Of a stretch of DNA of 64,000 bases, positions 35,926 through 43,937 are shown in pieces. The translations under genes were made by a program, and so were the position numbers. This stretch comes from Rhodocyclaceae bacterium UBA2271 (lineage in GTDB: Bacteria; Pseudomonadota; Gammaproteobacteria; Burkholderiales; Rhodocyclaceae), in the NCBI GenBank assembly GCA_002347405.1, contig DDXB01000017.1, positions 1 to 64,000 of the forward strand, given 5' to 3'. The stretch's first letter is position 1; every line of letters begins with the position of its first letter. The notes under the pieces were generated by a model that saw only the letters and a program-made list of their open reading frames with translations, searched no databases and was not told where the DNA came from.

Positions 35926-37221
35926 TCAGGCTGCCGCTTTTTTGGCGTTCATGCGCGCCACTTCTTCGTCCCAGTCGCCGGTATTGACATAGGGGTTCGA
36001 GCGCGGGCTGGATACCATGTTGGCGTCAACCTCAAGGCCGATACCTTCAAGGAAGTTGGCGAGGCCGATCCGCTCGATCATTTCACCGGTACGCTCGTGC
36101 TCCAGGGCGTTTTCGGCGAAAAAGTCGATGACGGTCTGAGCCAGATCAACGAGCTTCTCGTGGTCTTCGTCAGTATCCAGCTTCATGAAGGGCACTACCA
36201 GTGTGCCCATCAGGGCGCCGATCTTGAGGTGGCTCTTGCCGCCGATCAGGATCGCGGTGCCCTTGTCCTTGCCAGCGGCCAGCGCGCCGGTCATGACGTT
36301 GATGCAGTGCATGCAGCGCACGCAGCTCTTGTTGTCGATCTCCAGGGCCTGGGTGTCGCTGACCTTGACGGCGGTGATGTGCGCATCCTTGCTGACAGAA
36401 CCGGCATCCTTGAGCTGGATGGCGCGACTCGGGCACAGGTTGATGACGTCATTCACCAGTTCATTCACGCCATGCTTGGCGAACCAGGCGCGCGCCATCG
36501 TTTCGTCGCTGCGCATGTTGTCGCGCCAGGTACCGATGATGGCCATGTCGGAACGCTGGATGGCGTTCATGCAGTCGTTCGCGCAGCCGGAAATCTTGAA
36601 CTTGAACTTGTAGGGCAGCGCCGGGCGATGGATGTCGTCGAGGAAGCGGTTGGTTACGTTGAAATTGACCTTCGCCTCGTCGAAGCAGGACTGCTCGCAA
36701 CGCGCCGCGCCAACGCAGGACATGACGGTGCGCACGGACGGGCCGGCACCACCCATGTCAAAGCCCATCTTGTTGAGCTCGTCCCAGGCCGGTTGCACGT
36801 TCTCGCTGGTGCAGCCTTGCATCATGATGTCGCCGGTCTGGCCGTGCATGGCAATCAGGCCGGAACCGAACTTTTCCCAGATGTCGCAGAACTGACGCAG
36901 GGTGTTGGTATCGTAGTGCATGCCCGCCGGCGGCATGATGCGAATCGTGTGGAACTCGGCGGCATCCTTGAAGGTCGCTTCGCCCTTTTCGTTTTTGATT
37001 TCGGTGAAGCGGGGGATCACGCCACCGCCGTAACCGATTACGCCTACCGTACCGCCCTTCCAGTAGCCTTTGCGGGTTTTGTACGAATGCTCGAGGTGAC
37101 CGAGCACATCGACGACGTAATCCTTGTCCTTGGCGAGACGCTTCAAACCCGTAACAAAACTCGGCCAGGGACCTTTTTCGAGTTCGTCAAGTAAGGGGGT
37201 TGCATAGGGCTGCTTGGCCAT
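35926..37221 (-). CDS. dsrA: Reverse dissimilatory sulfite reductase alpha subunit
   Basis: 431-aa DsrA, first gene of the dsr operon. Cluster cysteines are visible in CVGAARCEQSCFDE and ISGCANDCMNAIQRSD (sirohaem-[4Fe-4S]) and in the inserted ferredoxin domain with CVRCMHCIN. Start at 37221 (MAKQPYATPLLDELEKGPW) has GGAGACAAC before it; a longer frame adds an unconserved leader. About 115-165 bases upstream lies a cluster of GGGT/ACCC half-sites that may be its operator. Confidence 0.96.
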   Translation of the reverse strand: MAKQPYATPLLDELEKGPWPSFVTGLKRLAKDKDYVVDVLGHLEHSYKTRKGYWKGGTVGVIGYGGGVIPRFTEIKNEKGEATFKDAAEFHTIRIMPPAGMHYDTNTLRQFCDIWEKFGSGLIAMHGQTGDIMMQGCTSENVQPAWDELNKMGFDMGGAGPSVRTVMSCVGAARCEQSCFDEAKVNFNVTNRFLDDIHRPALPYKFKFKISGCANDCMNAIQRSDMAIIGTWRDNMRSDETMARAWFAKHGVNELVNDVINLCPSRAIQLKDAGSVSKDAHITAVKVSDTQALEIDNKSCVRCMHCINVMTGALAAGKDKGTAILIGGKSHLKIGALMGTLVVPFMKLDTDEDHEKLVDLAQTVIDFFAENALEHERTGEMIERIGLANFLEGIGLEVDANMVSSPRSNPYVNTGDWDEEVARMNAKKAAA

Positions 37222-37334
37222 GTTGTCTCCTTTAATTATTTGTGGCTGTTGGGGAACCGGTAGCGTGGCGTGCAACCAGATCCGTATTGCAGAGCATTGT
37301 CTGATCGATCCGTTCTGGACGCCATACTTCCGGA

Positions 37335-37386
37335 GGGTAGATTAACCCTTTTAGATGGGTTAAGTGAACCTACCCGGATGGGTTAG
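37335..37386 (-). promoter_or_regulatory. Cluster of GGGT/ACCC half-sites in the dsrA upstream region
   Basis: TTAACCC (37342-37348) and GGGTTAA (37357-37363) are a perfect inverted repeat with an eight-base spacer. GATGGGTTA occurs twice, at 37354-37362 and 37377-37385, exactly 23 bases apart, and GGGT at 37335 with ACCC at 37345 gives another pair. Such stacked half-sites between the divergent dsrA and 37449 genes look like binding sites for a dimeric regulator. Identity of the regulator is unknown. Confidence 0.5.
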
Positions 37387-37448
37387 ATTTCCTCACTCCC
37401 ACCAGGGAATGGTCACCTGCACCTTGCGATGCGATAGTCCATCCCCAT

Positions 37449-37781
37449 ATGCCTGCAAGTAGTTCTACCCGGGGCTTCTGGCAATCATTTGCCGGCTGCC
37501 AGACGCTTAACTGCCGCTTCAACTACCCTGTAGACCATAACATTGTGACTGACAAGATTACCAGCCTGGACAAATTTCGTGTGCCCATCGGCAATCAGGA
37601 GATCGAACTGCAGCAGTTCGAATTCGAGGCGGGCGGCATGCCAATGTTGCGCTTGCGCATCCGTGAGCACAAGCGTTTCACGATCTTCGATATCGACCCG
37701 GTGACGGCTGGACGGTGGGGTGAGGTCATGGCCACCTGGTCGAAACAGCAGTTGAATAATGAAGGAACGGAAGAAGCTTAA
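37449..37781 (+). CDS. Small unknown protein coupled to the Cas6-like gene
   Basis: Up to 110 aa; I do not recognise the family. The likely folded part is ITSLDKFRVPIGNQEIELQQFEFE to MLRLRIREHKRFTIFDIDPVTAG, an alternating pattern that suggests beta strands, followed by a helix. The start is uncertain: ATG at 37449 or GTG at 37545 (78 aa), the latter removing a segment without obvious structure; neither has a good Shine-Dalgarno motif. Its stop overlaps the next start (TAATG), so it should be made with the Cas6-like protein, and it is divergent from dsrA, sharing the operator region. Confidence 0.6.
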   Translation: MPASSSTRGFWQSFAGCQTLNCRFNYPVDHNIVTDKITSLDKFRVPIGNQEIELQQFEFEAGGMPMLRLRIREHKRFTIFDIDPVTAGRWGEVMATWSKQQLNNEGTEEA

Positions 37782-38434
37782 TGATTGAAGCACCCGTCGC
37801 CGAGATGGAAGGGCAATCTGTCGATCTGCAATTTGCCTTGCAAGGCTACGCAATTCCGCGTGACTATATCGATGCCTTATGGTCTGAAGTGCGCAGCATC
37901 TTGCCCTGGATGGCAACTGACGCGCTGGCTGGCTTGCACACGCTATCCGGACTCAGTCCTGGTGACAGCGACTGGTATCTGTCGCGCCGCTCGCGTCTTA
38001 GCTTGCGCATTGCCCGCGCACAGGTCGATGACGCTATCGGCGCGCTGACTGGCGCACAACTGCGACTAGGCCCCCACAAGATCGTGGCAGGGAATGCCAG
38101 CGTAAACGAGCTGGTGCACACCTCGGTGCTCTACGCCAGGTTTGTCACTTTTCAGGCATTGAATTTATCCTGTGCTGCGGGCGAGGCGATCGATGAAGGA
38201 GAGTTCCAGGCAGTCTGCCAGGAACGGTTCGCTGCAATGAACATCGCGCCGCGCCTGATTTGCGGCAAGACGCAACGCACTGAAACACCAGCCGGCACGT
38301 TGACTGGTTTCAGCCTTATGCTGCTGGGGCTTGACGTTGCGGATACACAGAAAGTACAACGCTTCGGTCTTGGCGACGAGCGCAAGCGCGGCTGCGGAAT
38401 CTTCATTCCCCACAAGCCGACTGCCGCCATGTAA
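37781..38434 (+). CDS. cas6: Cas6/Cmx6-like RAMP protein without a CRISPR array
   Basis: 217-aa protein resembling the Cas6 family of the MYXAN type (Cmx6), CRISPR RNA endonucleases of the RAMP superfamily. The C-terminus has the glycine-rich loop pattern FGLGDERKRGCGIFIPHK, and the middle (SRLSLRIARAQVDDAIGALTG) fits a ferredoxin-like RAMP fold. No repeat-spacer array or other cas gene occurs in the window. It is translationally coupled to the unknown gene upstream and followed by a DsrC paralogue, all divergent from dsrA. Thus a role in RNA handling linked to sulfur metabolism is possible; a catalytic His cannot be assigned by eye. Confidence 0.65.
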   Translation: MIEAPVAEMEGQSVDLQFALQGYAIPRDYIDALWSEVRSILPWMATDALAGLHTLSGLSPGDSDWYLSRRSRLSLRIARAQVDDAIGALTGAQLRLGPHKIVAGNASVNELVHTSVLYARFVTFQALNLSCAAGEAIDEGEFQAVCQERFAAMNIAPRLICGKTQRTETPAGTLTGFSLMLLGLDVADTQKVQRFGLGDERKRGCGIFIPHKPTAAM

Positions 38435-38502
38435 TCGCAAGTATGATTTATTGATCGATAATTCCATTTATCTATACTCAACCACAACCGAAGGAGGATC
38501 TC

Positions 38503-38841
38503 ATGGGTTATGTCATTAACGGCGTCGAAACGGAAGCGGATGATCTGGGCTATCTGAAGGAAGCCGATTACAGCGATGAGGCCGCGCAGGTTATTGCCGC
38601 CGCCGAAAACATCCAACTGACCGACGACCATTTGAAAGTCATCAGTTACTTGCGCGAAAAATACAAGGAAGACGGCCATACTCCCAACCTGCGCAACCTG
38701 ATCAAGGGCCTGCAGGACGAGGGCGACATGCCCAACGCTGATAGCGCATTGCTGTTCGAGTTGTTCCCGGACGGCGGCGCCGCCAAGCAGGGATGTCGCA
38801 TTGCCGGCCTGCCGCAGCCATATGGCAAAGGCGGCTACTGA
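38503..38841 (+). CDS. DsrC paralogue lacking the terminal cysteine
   Basis: 112-aa member of the DsrC/TusE family. The core (MGYVINGVETEADDLGYL, LTDDHLKVISYLREKY, ALLFELFPDGGAAKQGCRIAGLPQPYG) aligns well with DsrC. CysB is present in QGCRIAG, but the residue where CysA should stand is Lys and the protein ends GKGGY. It cannot therefore form the DsrC disulfide or carry sulfur on CysA. Such CysA-less proteins have been proposed to act in regulation (RspA type). AAGGAGG lies before the ATG. It follows the Cas6-like gene by 68 bases. Confidence 0.85.
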   Translation: MGYVINGVETEADDLGYLKEADYSDEAAQVIAAAENIQLTDDHLKVISYLREKYKEDGHTPNLRNLIKGLQDEGDMPNADSALLFELFPDGGAAKQGCRIAGLPQPYGKGGY

Positions 38842-38858
38842 GTCGAATCAGGTAATTA

Positions 38859-38876
38859 TCGGCGCTGGCAAGATGG
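38859..38876 (+). repeat. Degenerate partial copy of the dispersed 24-bp repeat
   Basis: TCGGCGCTGGCAAGATGG matches the central part of the repeat with changes at the 3' end. Located just after the DsrC paralogue. Confidence 0.45.
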
Positions 38877-38986
38877 ACTGCCCCGCATGGGGTACGGCGG
38901 CAACAAGGCTACCGCCATCCCTACAGATAGTGTAAGGATGCGGTAGCCAACTCGGTACATTCATGAGAATGGGGTAATAAGCAGGC

Positions 38987-39556
38987 ATGGCCATCAAAAT
39001 ACGTTCCCGTTTTCACTCCGGCCGGCAACGATCTCCGGCAGAATTGGCTGGCGTCGTGGCACTCTTGGCCTGGAAACTGGCCATCGAGGCAATCAAGCGC
39101 ATGCGCAGCGCCAAATACGATATCGACATTGGTCGCCCGTATTTCGACTTCATGTGCGAATTCACGGTGTTTTTGGCACAGTCGGCGGACCGCATCGCCT
39201 ATCGTGAGCTCGCCGCGGAAGATCGCGTCGAATTCACTACCGCGCTCGCCAAAAAACTGGCCGAGATGTTCGAGGAAAACCGCCACATGCTGCTTGGCGA
39301 GGAACAGCCGGGTGAATCGTCTCGTCATTTTCTGGATCTGTTCAATCGGCGCAGTGTCGAGTACGCCGAATTCGGCTACGGCGAAGACGGTCCGGATTTC
39401 GGCTTCAAGCGCTATTTTGCCGCTTGCCTGCGCGAAGGGTTGCCGGAAAAGGACAAGCTCTGGGTCGTCGATCAGGCCATGGACATCGAGGTGCCAGAGG
39501 CCCTTAAGTTGCTGGACAAAACCTTGGCCGGACTGTTTCATCCCGAGGAAAAATAA
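38987..39556 (+). CDS. Unknown helical protein
   Basis: 189-aa protein, mainly alpha-helical to the eye, that I do not recognise. The N-terminus is basic (MAIKIRSRFHSGRQRSP), then VVALLAWKLAIEAIKRMR forms an amphipathic helix, and DFMCEFTVFLAQSADRIAY and FFxxF-like patterns follow, ending in an acidic-basic tail. No cysteine motif, signal peptide or metal site. It follows the dsr-linked genes on the same strand and may be part of that group. Its TAA stop overlaps the first bases of a 24-bp repeat copy. Confidence 0.6.
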   Translation: MAIKIRSRFHSGRQRSPAELAGVVALLAWKLAIEAIKRMRSAKYDIDIGRPYFDFMCEFTVFLAQSADRIAYRELAAEDRVEFTTALAKKLAEMFEENRHMLLGEEQPGESSRHFLDLFNRRSVEYAEFGYGEDGPDFGFKRYFAACLREGLPEKDKLWVVDQAMDIEVPEALKLLDKTLAGLFHPEEK

Positions 39557-39578
39557 AGTCGGCGCTGGCGGTACGGCG
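39555..39578 (+). repeat. Dispersed 24-bp repeat, one mismatch
   Basis: One mismatch (GGTACGG for GGGACGG). It begins within the stop codon of the gene upstream and lies 52 bases before the dioxygenase start. Confidence 0.88.
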
Positions 39579-39630
39579 AAAGCTGTGCGCCACCATCATT
39601 GATGGCGCCAGGCGCGCCCAAGGAAAGAGC

Positions 39631-40515
39631 ATGTCAGGCTGCTTCAACCTCGCCGATGCACAAACCTACGCCCGGTGGCGGGAGCAAAAGCTCGATACTG
39701 CACCCCGGCGACTGGCTGATATCGTCGTGGAGGTCGACGATCCGCGCACTCTGCAAACGCCTGAGCGTCAGCGCATCATCGCACTCAACGCCTGCTGCAA
39801 CATGGCAATCTATGTTGGCAAGACCGGTACCGACTCCGACAAGGAGATTCCGCGAAAACTTGGTATCCAGCTGGGGCTGACGCACATCGACAGCCACTGG
39901 TTGACCGATGATGATGCCATCTCGCCGATCTCGGTAGCCGGCACCACGGAACGTGGCGAACGCAAGGAATTCATTCCCTACACGGACAAACCGATCAAGT
40001 GGCACACCGACGGCTACTACAACGCACCCGAGCGCACTATTCGTGGCCTGCTGTTGCATTGCGTACAGAGTGCTGCTGCGGGCGGGACAAACCAGCTGCT
40101 CGACCACGAAATCGCCTACATCCTGCTGCGCGATGAAAACCCGGATTTCGTGCGCGCATTGTCGTCACCCGATGCCATGACCATTCCTGCGCGCATGGGC
40201 GAGGAAGGCGTGGCGCGCCCGGCACAGCCCGGCCCGGTGTTTTCTGTCGATGCAGGCGGTTTCCTGCATATGCGCTATACGGCACGCACTGTCAGCATTG
40301 CCTGGCGTGACGACCCACTGACTCAGGCGGCCATTGCTGCACTGGCACGCATTCTGGCAAAACCAACGTCATGGACGCTGCAAGGCCGGCTCGAACCGGG
40401 CATGGGGCTCATCTGCAACAACGTGCTGCACGACCGCAGCAGTTTTGCCGAGACGACCGACCAGCGGCGCCTGCTGTATCGCGCCCGCTATTACGACCGG
40501 ATAGCGACAGCCTGA
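39631..40515 (+). CDS. TauD/TfdA-family Fe(II)/2-oxoglutarate dioxygenase
   Basis: 294-aa protein with the double-stranded beta-helix pattern of TauD/TfdA enzymes. WHTDGYYN has the HxD iron ligands (near residue 127), and the distal part NNVLHDRSSFAE supplies the third His, with a later RxL-R for 2-oxoglutarate (QRRLLYRARY). Substrate unknown; taurine and sulfonates are possible in this sulfur context but not supported by a transporter or dehydrogenase nearby. GGAAAGAGC precedes the ATG. Confidence 0.8.
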   Translation: MSGCFNLADAQTYARWREQKLDTAPRRLADIVVEVDDPRTLQTPERQRIIALNACCNMAIYVGKTGTDSDKEIPRKLGIQLGLTHIDSHWLTDDDAISPISVAGTTERGERKEFIPYTDKPIKWHTDGYYNAPERTIRGLLLHCVQSAAAGGTNQLLDHEIAYILLRDENPDFVRALSSPDAMTIPARMGEEGVARPAQPGPVFSVDAGGFLHMRYTARTVSIAWRDDPLTQAAIAALARILAKPTSWTLQGRLEPGMGLICNNVLHDRSSFAETTDQRRLLYRARYYDRIATA

Positions 40516-40567
40516 CCATTCCTGTCGATATAATCGAAACAGGTTCATTCACACCTGTCTCGCGCCA

Positions 40568-41437
40568 ATGGCACAACTCACCCTGGAATTAGAACGCAAG
40601 CTGACCACGGCGGTCGAGCGCATGCCCGCCTTTCCGAAAAGCGTGCAGGTGATTCTGGAAATGACACGCGATATCAACTGCCTGCCGAGAAACCTGGTGG
40701 GGGTCATCGAGAAAGATCCGGTGATGACCATCAAGATTCTGCGCGTCATCAACTCGGCCTACTACGGCCTGCCCAACAAGATCACCTCGGTCGGGCAGTC
40801 GGTCGTCTATCTGGGCATCAACACCATCAAGAACCTGGCGCTGTCGTTTGCCGCAGTGGGCATCCTGCCTCGCTTCAACACGACCGGCTTCGACATCCAG
40901 CGTTACCTGCTCCATTCACTCTCCGTGGCTTCGATTGCGCGCCTGCTATGCGAGAAGTTTGCCCGCGCCGAGGCCGATCCCGGCGACTGCTACATTGCCG
41001 GTCTGCTGCATGATTTCGGCAAGGTGGTATTTGCCCAGTTCATGGTTGGCGAATTCATGAAGGCGCTGGCGATTACCGTCGACTCCGGCAAGCCGCTGTA
41101 TGCAGCCGAGATCGAGGTCATCGGCGCCGACCACGCCTTTGTCGGCGCGCTGCTGGCCAAGAAATGGAAATTTGCCGAGCCCCTCGTCAACTGCATCCGT
41201 GATCATCATGCCCCTGACGCAGAGCCTTCCGCAATGCTCGATTGCCTGCGCATGGCCGACGCCATCTGCCGCAAGCTCGCCTTTGGCGATGCGGGCAATC
41301 CCTGGCGCGAAGAAGAACTGACCGCGCTGCCGGTACGGTTTGGCAACGATATCGAAGCGACAATCACGGCACTGGGCGACTTGGAGAAAATCATCAACGA
41401 CGCCCAGGCTTTCGCGCAGATTGGCACGGAAAGGTAA
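40568..41437 (+). CDS. HDOD-domain protein
   Basis: 289-aa protein with a HDOD domain over about residues 15-215 (LTTAVERMPAFPKSVQVILEMT, VIEKDPVMTIKILRVINSAYYG, SVGQSVVYLGINTIKNLALS). HDOD proteins are signalling or regulatory; unlike many, this one keeps HD in GLLHDFGKVVFAQFM and HH in IRDHHAPDA, so residual phosphohydrolase activity is conceivable. No other signalling domain is attached. It is followed by the MBL-fold hydrolase after ten bases, probably as one transcript. Confidence 0.85.
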   Translation: MAQLTLELERKLTTAVERMPAFPKSVQVILEMTRDINCLPRNLVGVIEKDPVMTIKILRVINSAYYGLPNKITSVGQSVVYLGINTIKNLALSFAAVGILPRFNTTGFDIQRYLLHSLSVASIARLLCEKFARAEADPGDCYIAGLLHDFGKVVFAQFMVGEFMKALAITVDSGKPLYAAEIEVIGADHAFVGALLAKKWKFAEPLVNCIRDHHAPDAEPSAMLDCLRMADAICRKLAFGDAGNPWREEELTALPVRFGNDIEATITALGDLEKIINDAQAFAQIGTER

Positions 41438-41447
41438 GGGAGCGGTC

Positions 41448-42329
41448 ATGAAAGTGAAAATGTGGGGGGTACGCGGTTCGATCCCAGCCCCGGGACCAAG
41501 CACCGTACGCTATGGTGGCAACACCACCTGCATCGAGGTACGCAGCGACGATGACAGCCTCATCATTCTCGATGCCGGCACCGGCATCTTCCCGCTGGCA
41601 CAAACCCTGCTGACACGCTTGCCCATTACCGCCAGTATCTTCATCACCCATACCCACTGGGACCACATTCAGGGGCTGCCCTTCTTTGTCCCGCTCTACA
41701 TCCCCGGCAACATGGTACGCATCCACGGTGCCTACGATCTTGTCTCGATGCAGGGCATCGAGCAGGTGATGAATGTACAAATGCAATACAGCTACTTCCC
41801 GATTCGCGAAGCGGAACTGCGTGCCGGTGTTGAATATGAAACACTCACCGTGGGGGAGCCCGTCGCCGTCGGTGATGCAACCGTGACACCCGTGCTGCTC
41901 AACCATCCGGTCCCCAACCTGGGCTACCGCGTCGCGTGCAATGGCCGATCGATGTTTTTTACCGGTGACCATGAACCGTGGGCCAACATTTACCCCCCCG
42001 ATGACCCCGAACACGCCAATTATCAGGCGATGATCGACCATCGCTACACAGAACTGTATGCCGCCCTCGGGGAACTGGATCTGCTGATCTGTGATGCGGC
42101 TTACACCCTGGCTGAATATCCGCCGAAGATCGGTTGGGGGCATGGCACCTTCGACCATGCCATAAAGTTTGCGCAGCGCATTGGTGCCAAACGCCTGATG
42201 TGCACCCATCACGAACCGACCCGCAGTGACGATGAGCTGGAGCGCGTTTTTGCAGAAGCCATGAGTCGCCATCCGGAGCCCGGCTGCGAAGTCATGCTGG
42301 GGCGCGAGGGTCTGGAAATCCTGCTTTAA
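41448..42329 (+). CDS. MBL-fold metallo-hydrolase
   Basis: 293-aa metallo-beta-lactamase-fold protein. WGVRGSIPAPGPSTVRYGGNT at the N-terminus and HTHWDHIQG (HxHxDH) near residue 68, NHPVPN, FTGDHEP and CTHHEP supply the two-metal site. The GVRGSIP start is typical of a group related to phosphodiesterases and RNase Z-like hydrolases. Substrate cannot be named. It may act with the HDOD protein encoded just upstream in signalling. Confidence 0.85.
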   Translation: MKVKMWGVRGSIPAPGPSTVRYGGNTTCIEVRSDDDSLIILDAGTGIFPLAQTLLTRLPITASIFITHTHWDHIQGLPFFVPLYIPGNMVRIHGAYDLVSMQGIEQVMNVQMQYSYFPIREAELRAGVEYETLTVGEPVAVGDATVTPVLLNHPVPNLGYRVACNGRSMFFTGDHEPWANIYPPDDPEHANYQAMIDHRYTELYAALGELDLLICDAAYTLAEYPPKIGWGHGTFDHAIKFAQRIGAKRLMCTHHEPTRSDDELERVFAEAMSRHPEPGCEVMLGREGLEILL

Positions 42330-43877
42330 CTACCCCGCGACGGGCTCCAGCCGATCCAGTTCGTGATTGGCTTGCGCAATCTGACCATCCAGTCGCTGAG
42401 CCATTTCCTGCAACAGATCGCGCCCTTGTCGTGCGGCGACACGCGCAGCGGCAAACAATTCGTAGAGTTTTGAACCATAGAGCCGATCGAGTTCGGTAGT
42501 GATGGCGACAAGGCGCTGGCGGATTCTTGTCACCTCGGCAGTCAGCGCATCGACGCGCGCGGAAATCGGCGCTGATGGGGCGGCGTCCGACAACGTTGAA
42601 CGGTTACCGTGCTGACCTTCACGCCAGAGGGAAAACACTTCTTCCAAACCACGCGTGTCACCAGCGCGGTAGGCTCGATTGGCCTCGCTCATCAACTGGG
42701 TGCGCCAGGCACGATCAGCTTCATTACAGGCGCGATCGGGATGAATCTTTTGCGCCAACTGGCGGAAACGTTTCTTCAGATCATTGCTGGGCTTGAAGCC
42801 TTGCTCCGGTGCATGTTCGCCACTGGCGGCATGCTTGCTGTAAGCCGAGCTTTCGCGGCGCGTTTGCTCAGCGCGTGCCGCCGCCTGACGGGCTGCGACA
42901 TCAAGCGCCGGATCAGCGGGGTTATGCTGCATTTTGATCTGCGCCAAGTCGGCATGGAGGCGATCGAGTTCGATCATCCGGCCGGCGATCAACTCGTGGT
43001 AGCGCTCGGCAAAACCGGCCAATTCGCCTTGTGCCGTGGCAAACTCAAGCTCCATTTCGGCCAGTTCCTGACCGAGCACTTCGATTTCGGCGCGCAAGCG
43101 GACAGTTTCATCGACAGCGACCAGACTGGTTACGCCACTGACCAAACCGCTGGCGAGCATCAGGGTGCATCTAGCCTCTGGCCATGGCGTACGGACTTTA
43201 TCCGGTAGCTGGCCGGTCTGGATCAGCATCACCCAATCGGCGGGGGCGGCAAGGCGCCCGGCCAATGCCCACGGCCCGATGCGTACCGGAAACAGATTGC
43301 CGATTGCCGCTGGCGGCGCCTCGCGGTCAAGCCCACGTGCACTCCAGGCAAGGCAGGCACGCCAGAGCGCATCATCCACGCGCAGACGGTTACGCATGGC
43401 GGACCAGGCCGGACCTTCGCTATCCTCGGCAGCACGCGTCAGGCGACTTTTCAGGAGCGCCAGGGTGGCACGCAGGGCGATGCTGCCAGCGTAGTCGGCC
43501 CCCGGCAGTACCAGACAAAGCGGCCGCAGATGCAAGTCGAGGGCATTGGAAATATCGGGCAGCAGGGAATCGTCGGCAGTAACGATCCAGAGCGTGCGAT
43601 CACGAGCCAGCGCCTCGGCAGCCAGCGCAGCAAGGGCAGGCACGACCAGGGAGAGATTGTCTGGAGCACCAATTTCACGAAAGACGGAAACCGGTTGCAG
43701 CGTGGGCTGCGTGGCAGGATAGACAGCGAACTGCCTGAGCCAGCCATCAACAATATTGGCAATATCCGGGGCGGAATCCATCCAGCCATTGTATGCGGCA
43801 GACCTTGCCCAGAATTTCATTTCAAGCGCAGACAACAGGGGGGAAACCGCTGTTTTTCCACATTGCCAGGACGACAT
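42330..43877 (-). CDS. Large J-domain protein
   Basis: Up to 515 aa. The C-terminal third has a J domain (LKKRFRQLAQKIHPDRACNEADRAWRTQL to YRAGD) with the HPD motif at about residues 378-380, which should stimulate a DnaK partner. Before it lies a predicted coiled coil (RLRAEIEVLGQELAEMELEF, about 265-325), and after it another helical region (LTAEVTRIRQRLVAITTELD). The first 250 residues resemble nothing I know. Start uncertain: ATG codons at 43877, 43820 or 43781, none with a strong Shine-Dalgarno motif. Convergent with the MBL-fold gene, one base apart. Confidence 0.68.
   Translation of the reverse strand: MSSWQCGKTAVSPLLSALEMKFWARSAAYNGWMDSAPDIANIVDGWLRQFAVYPATQPTLQPVSVFREIGAPDNLSLVVPALAALAAEALARDRTLWIVTADDSLLPDISNALDLHLRPLCLVLPGADYAGSIALRATLALLKSRLTRAAEDSEGPAWSAMRNRLRVDDALWRACLAWSARGLDREAPPAAIGNLFPVRIGPWALAGRLAAPADWVMLIQTGQLPDKVRTPWPEARCTLMLASGLVSGVTSLVAVDETVRLRAEIEVLGQELAEMELEFATAQGELAGFAERYHELIAGRMIELDRLHADLAQIKMQHNPADPALDVAARQAAARAEQTRRESSAYSKHAASGEHAPEQGFKPSNDLKKRFRQLAQKIHPDRACNEADRAWRTQLMSEANRAYRAGDTRGLEEVFSLWREGQHGNRSTLSDAAPSAPISARVDALTAEVTRIRQRLVAITTELDRLYGSKLYELFAAARVAARQGRDLLQEMAQRLDGQIAQANHELDRLEPVAG
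42563..42585 (+). repeat. Degenerate copy of the dispersed 24-bp repeat in the J-domain gene
   Basis: AAATCGGCGCTGATGGGG then CGGCG resembles the consensus with one deletion and several changes; translated antisense as AAPSAPISA between the J domain and the last helices. Confidence 0.4.
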
Positions 43878-43937
43878 GGCCCATCCCGGTTCGTAGTAAA
43901 GTGCGGACTCTGCTAGAAGTGTCCGGGAGGACTGCCC

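Noticed and set aside
37781..38434. Search for a CRISPR array belonging to the Cas6-like gene
   Set aside because: No series of regularly spaced identical repeats was seen in the window; the 24-bp repeats are kilobases apart and in both orientations.
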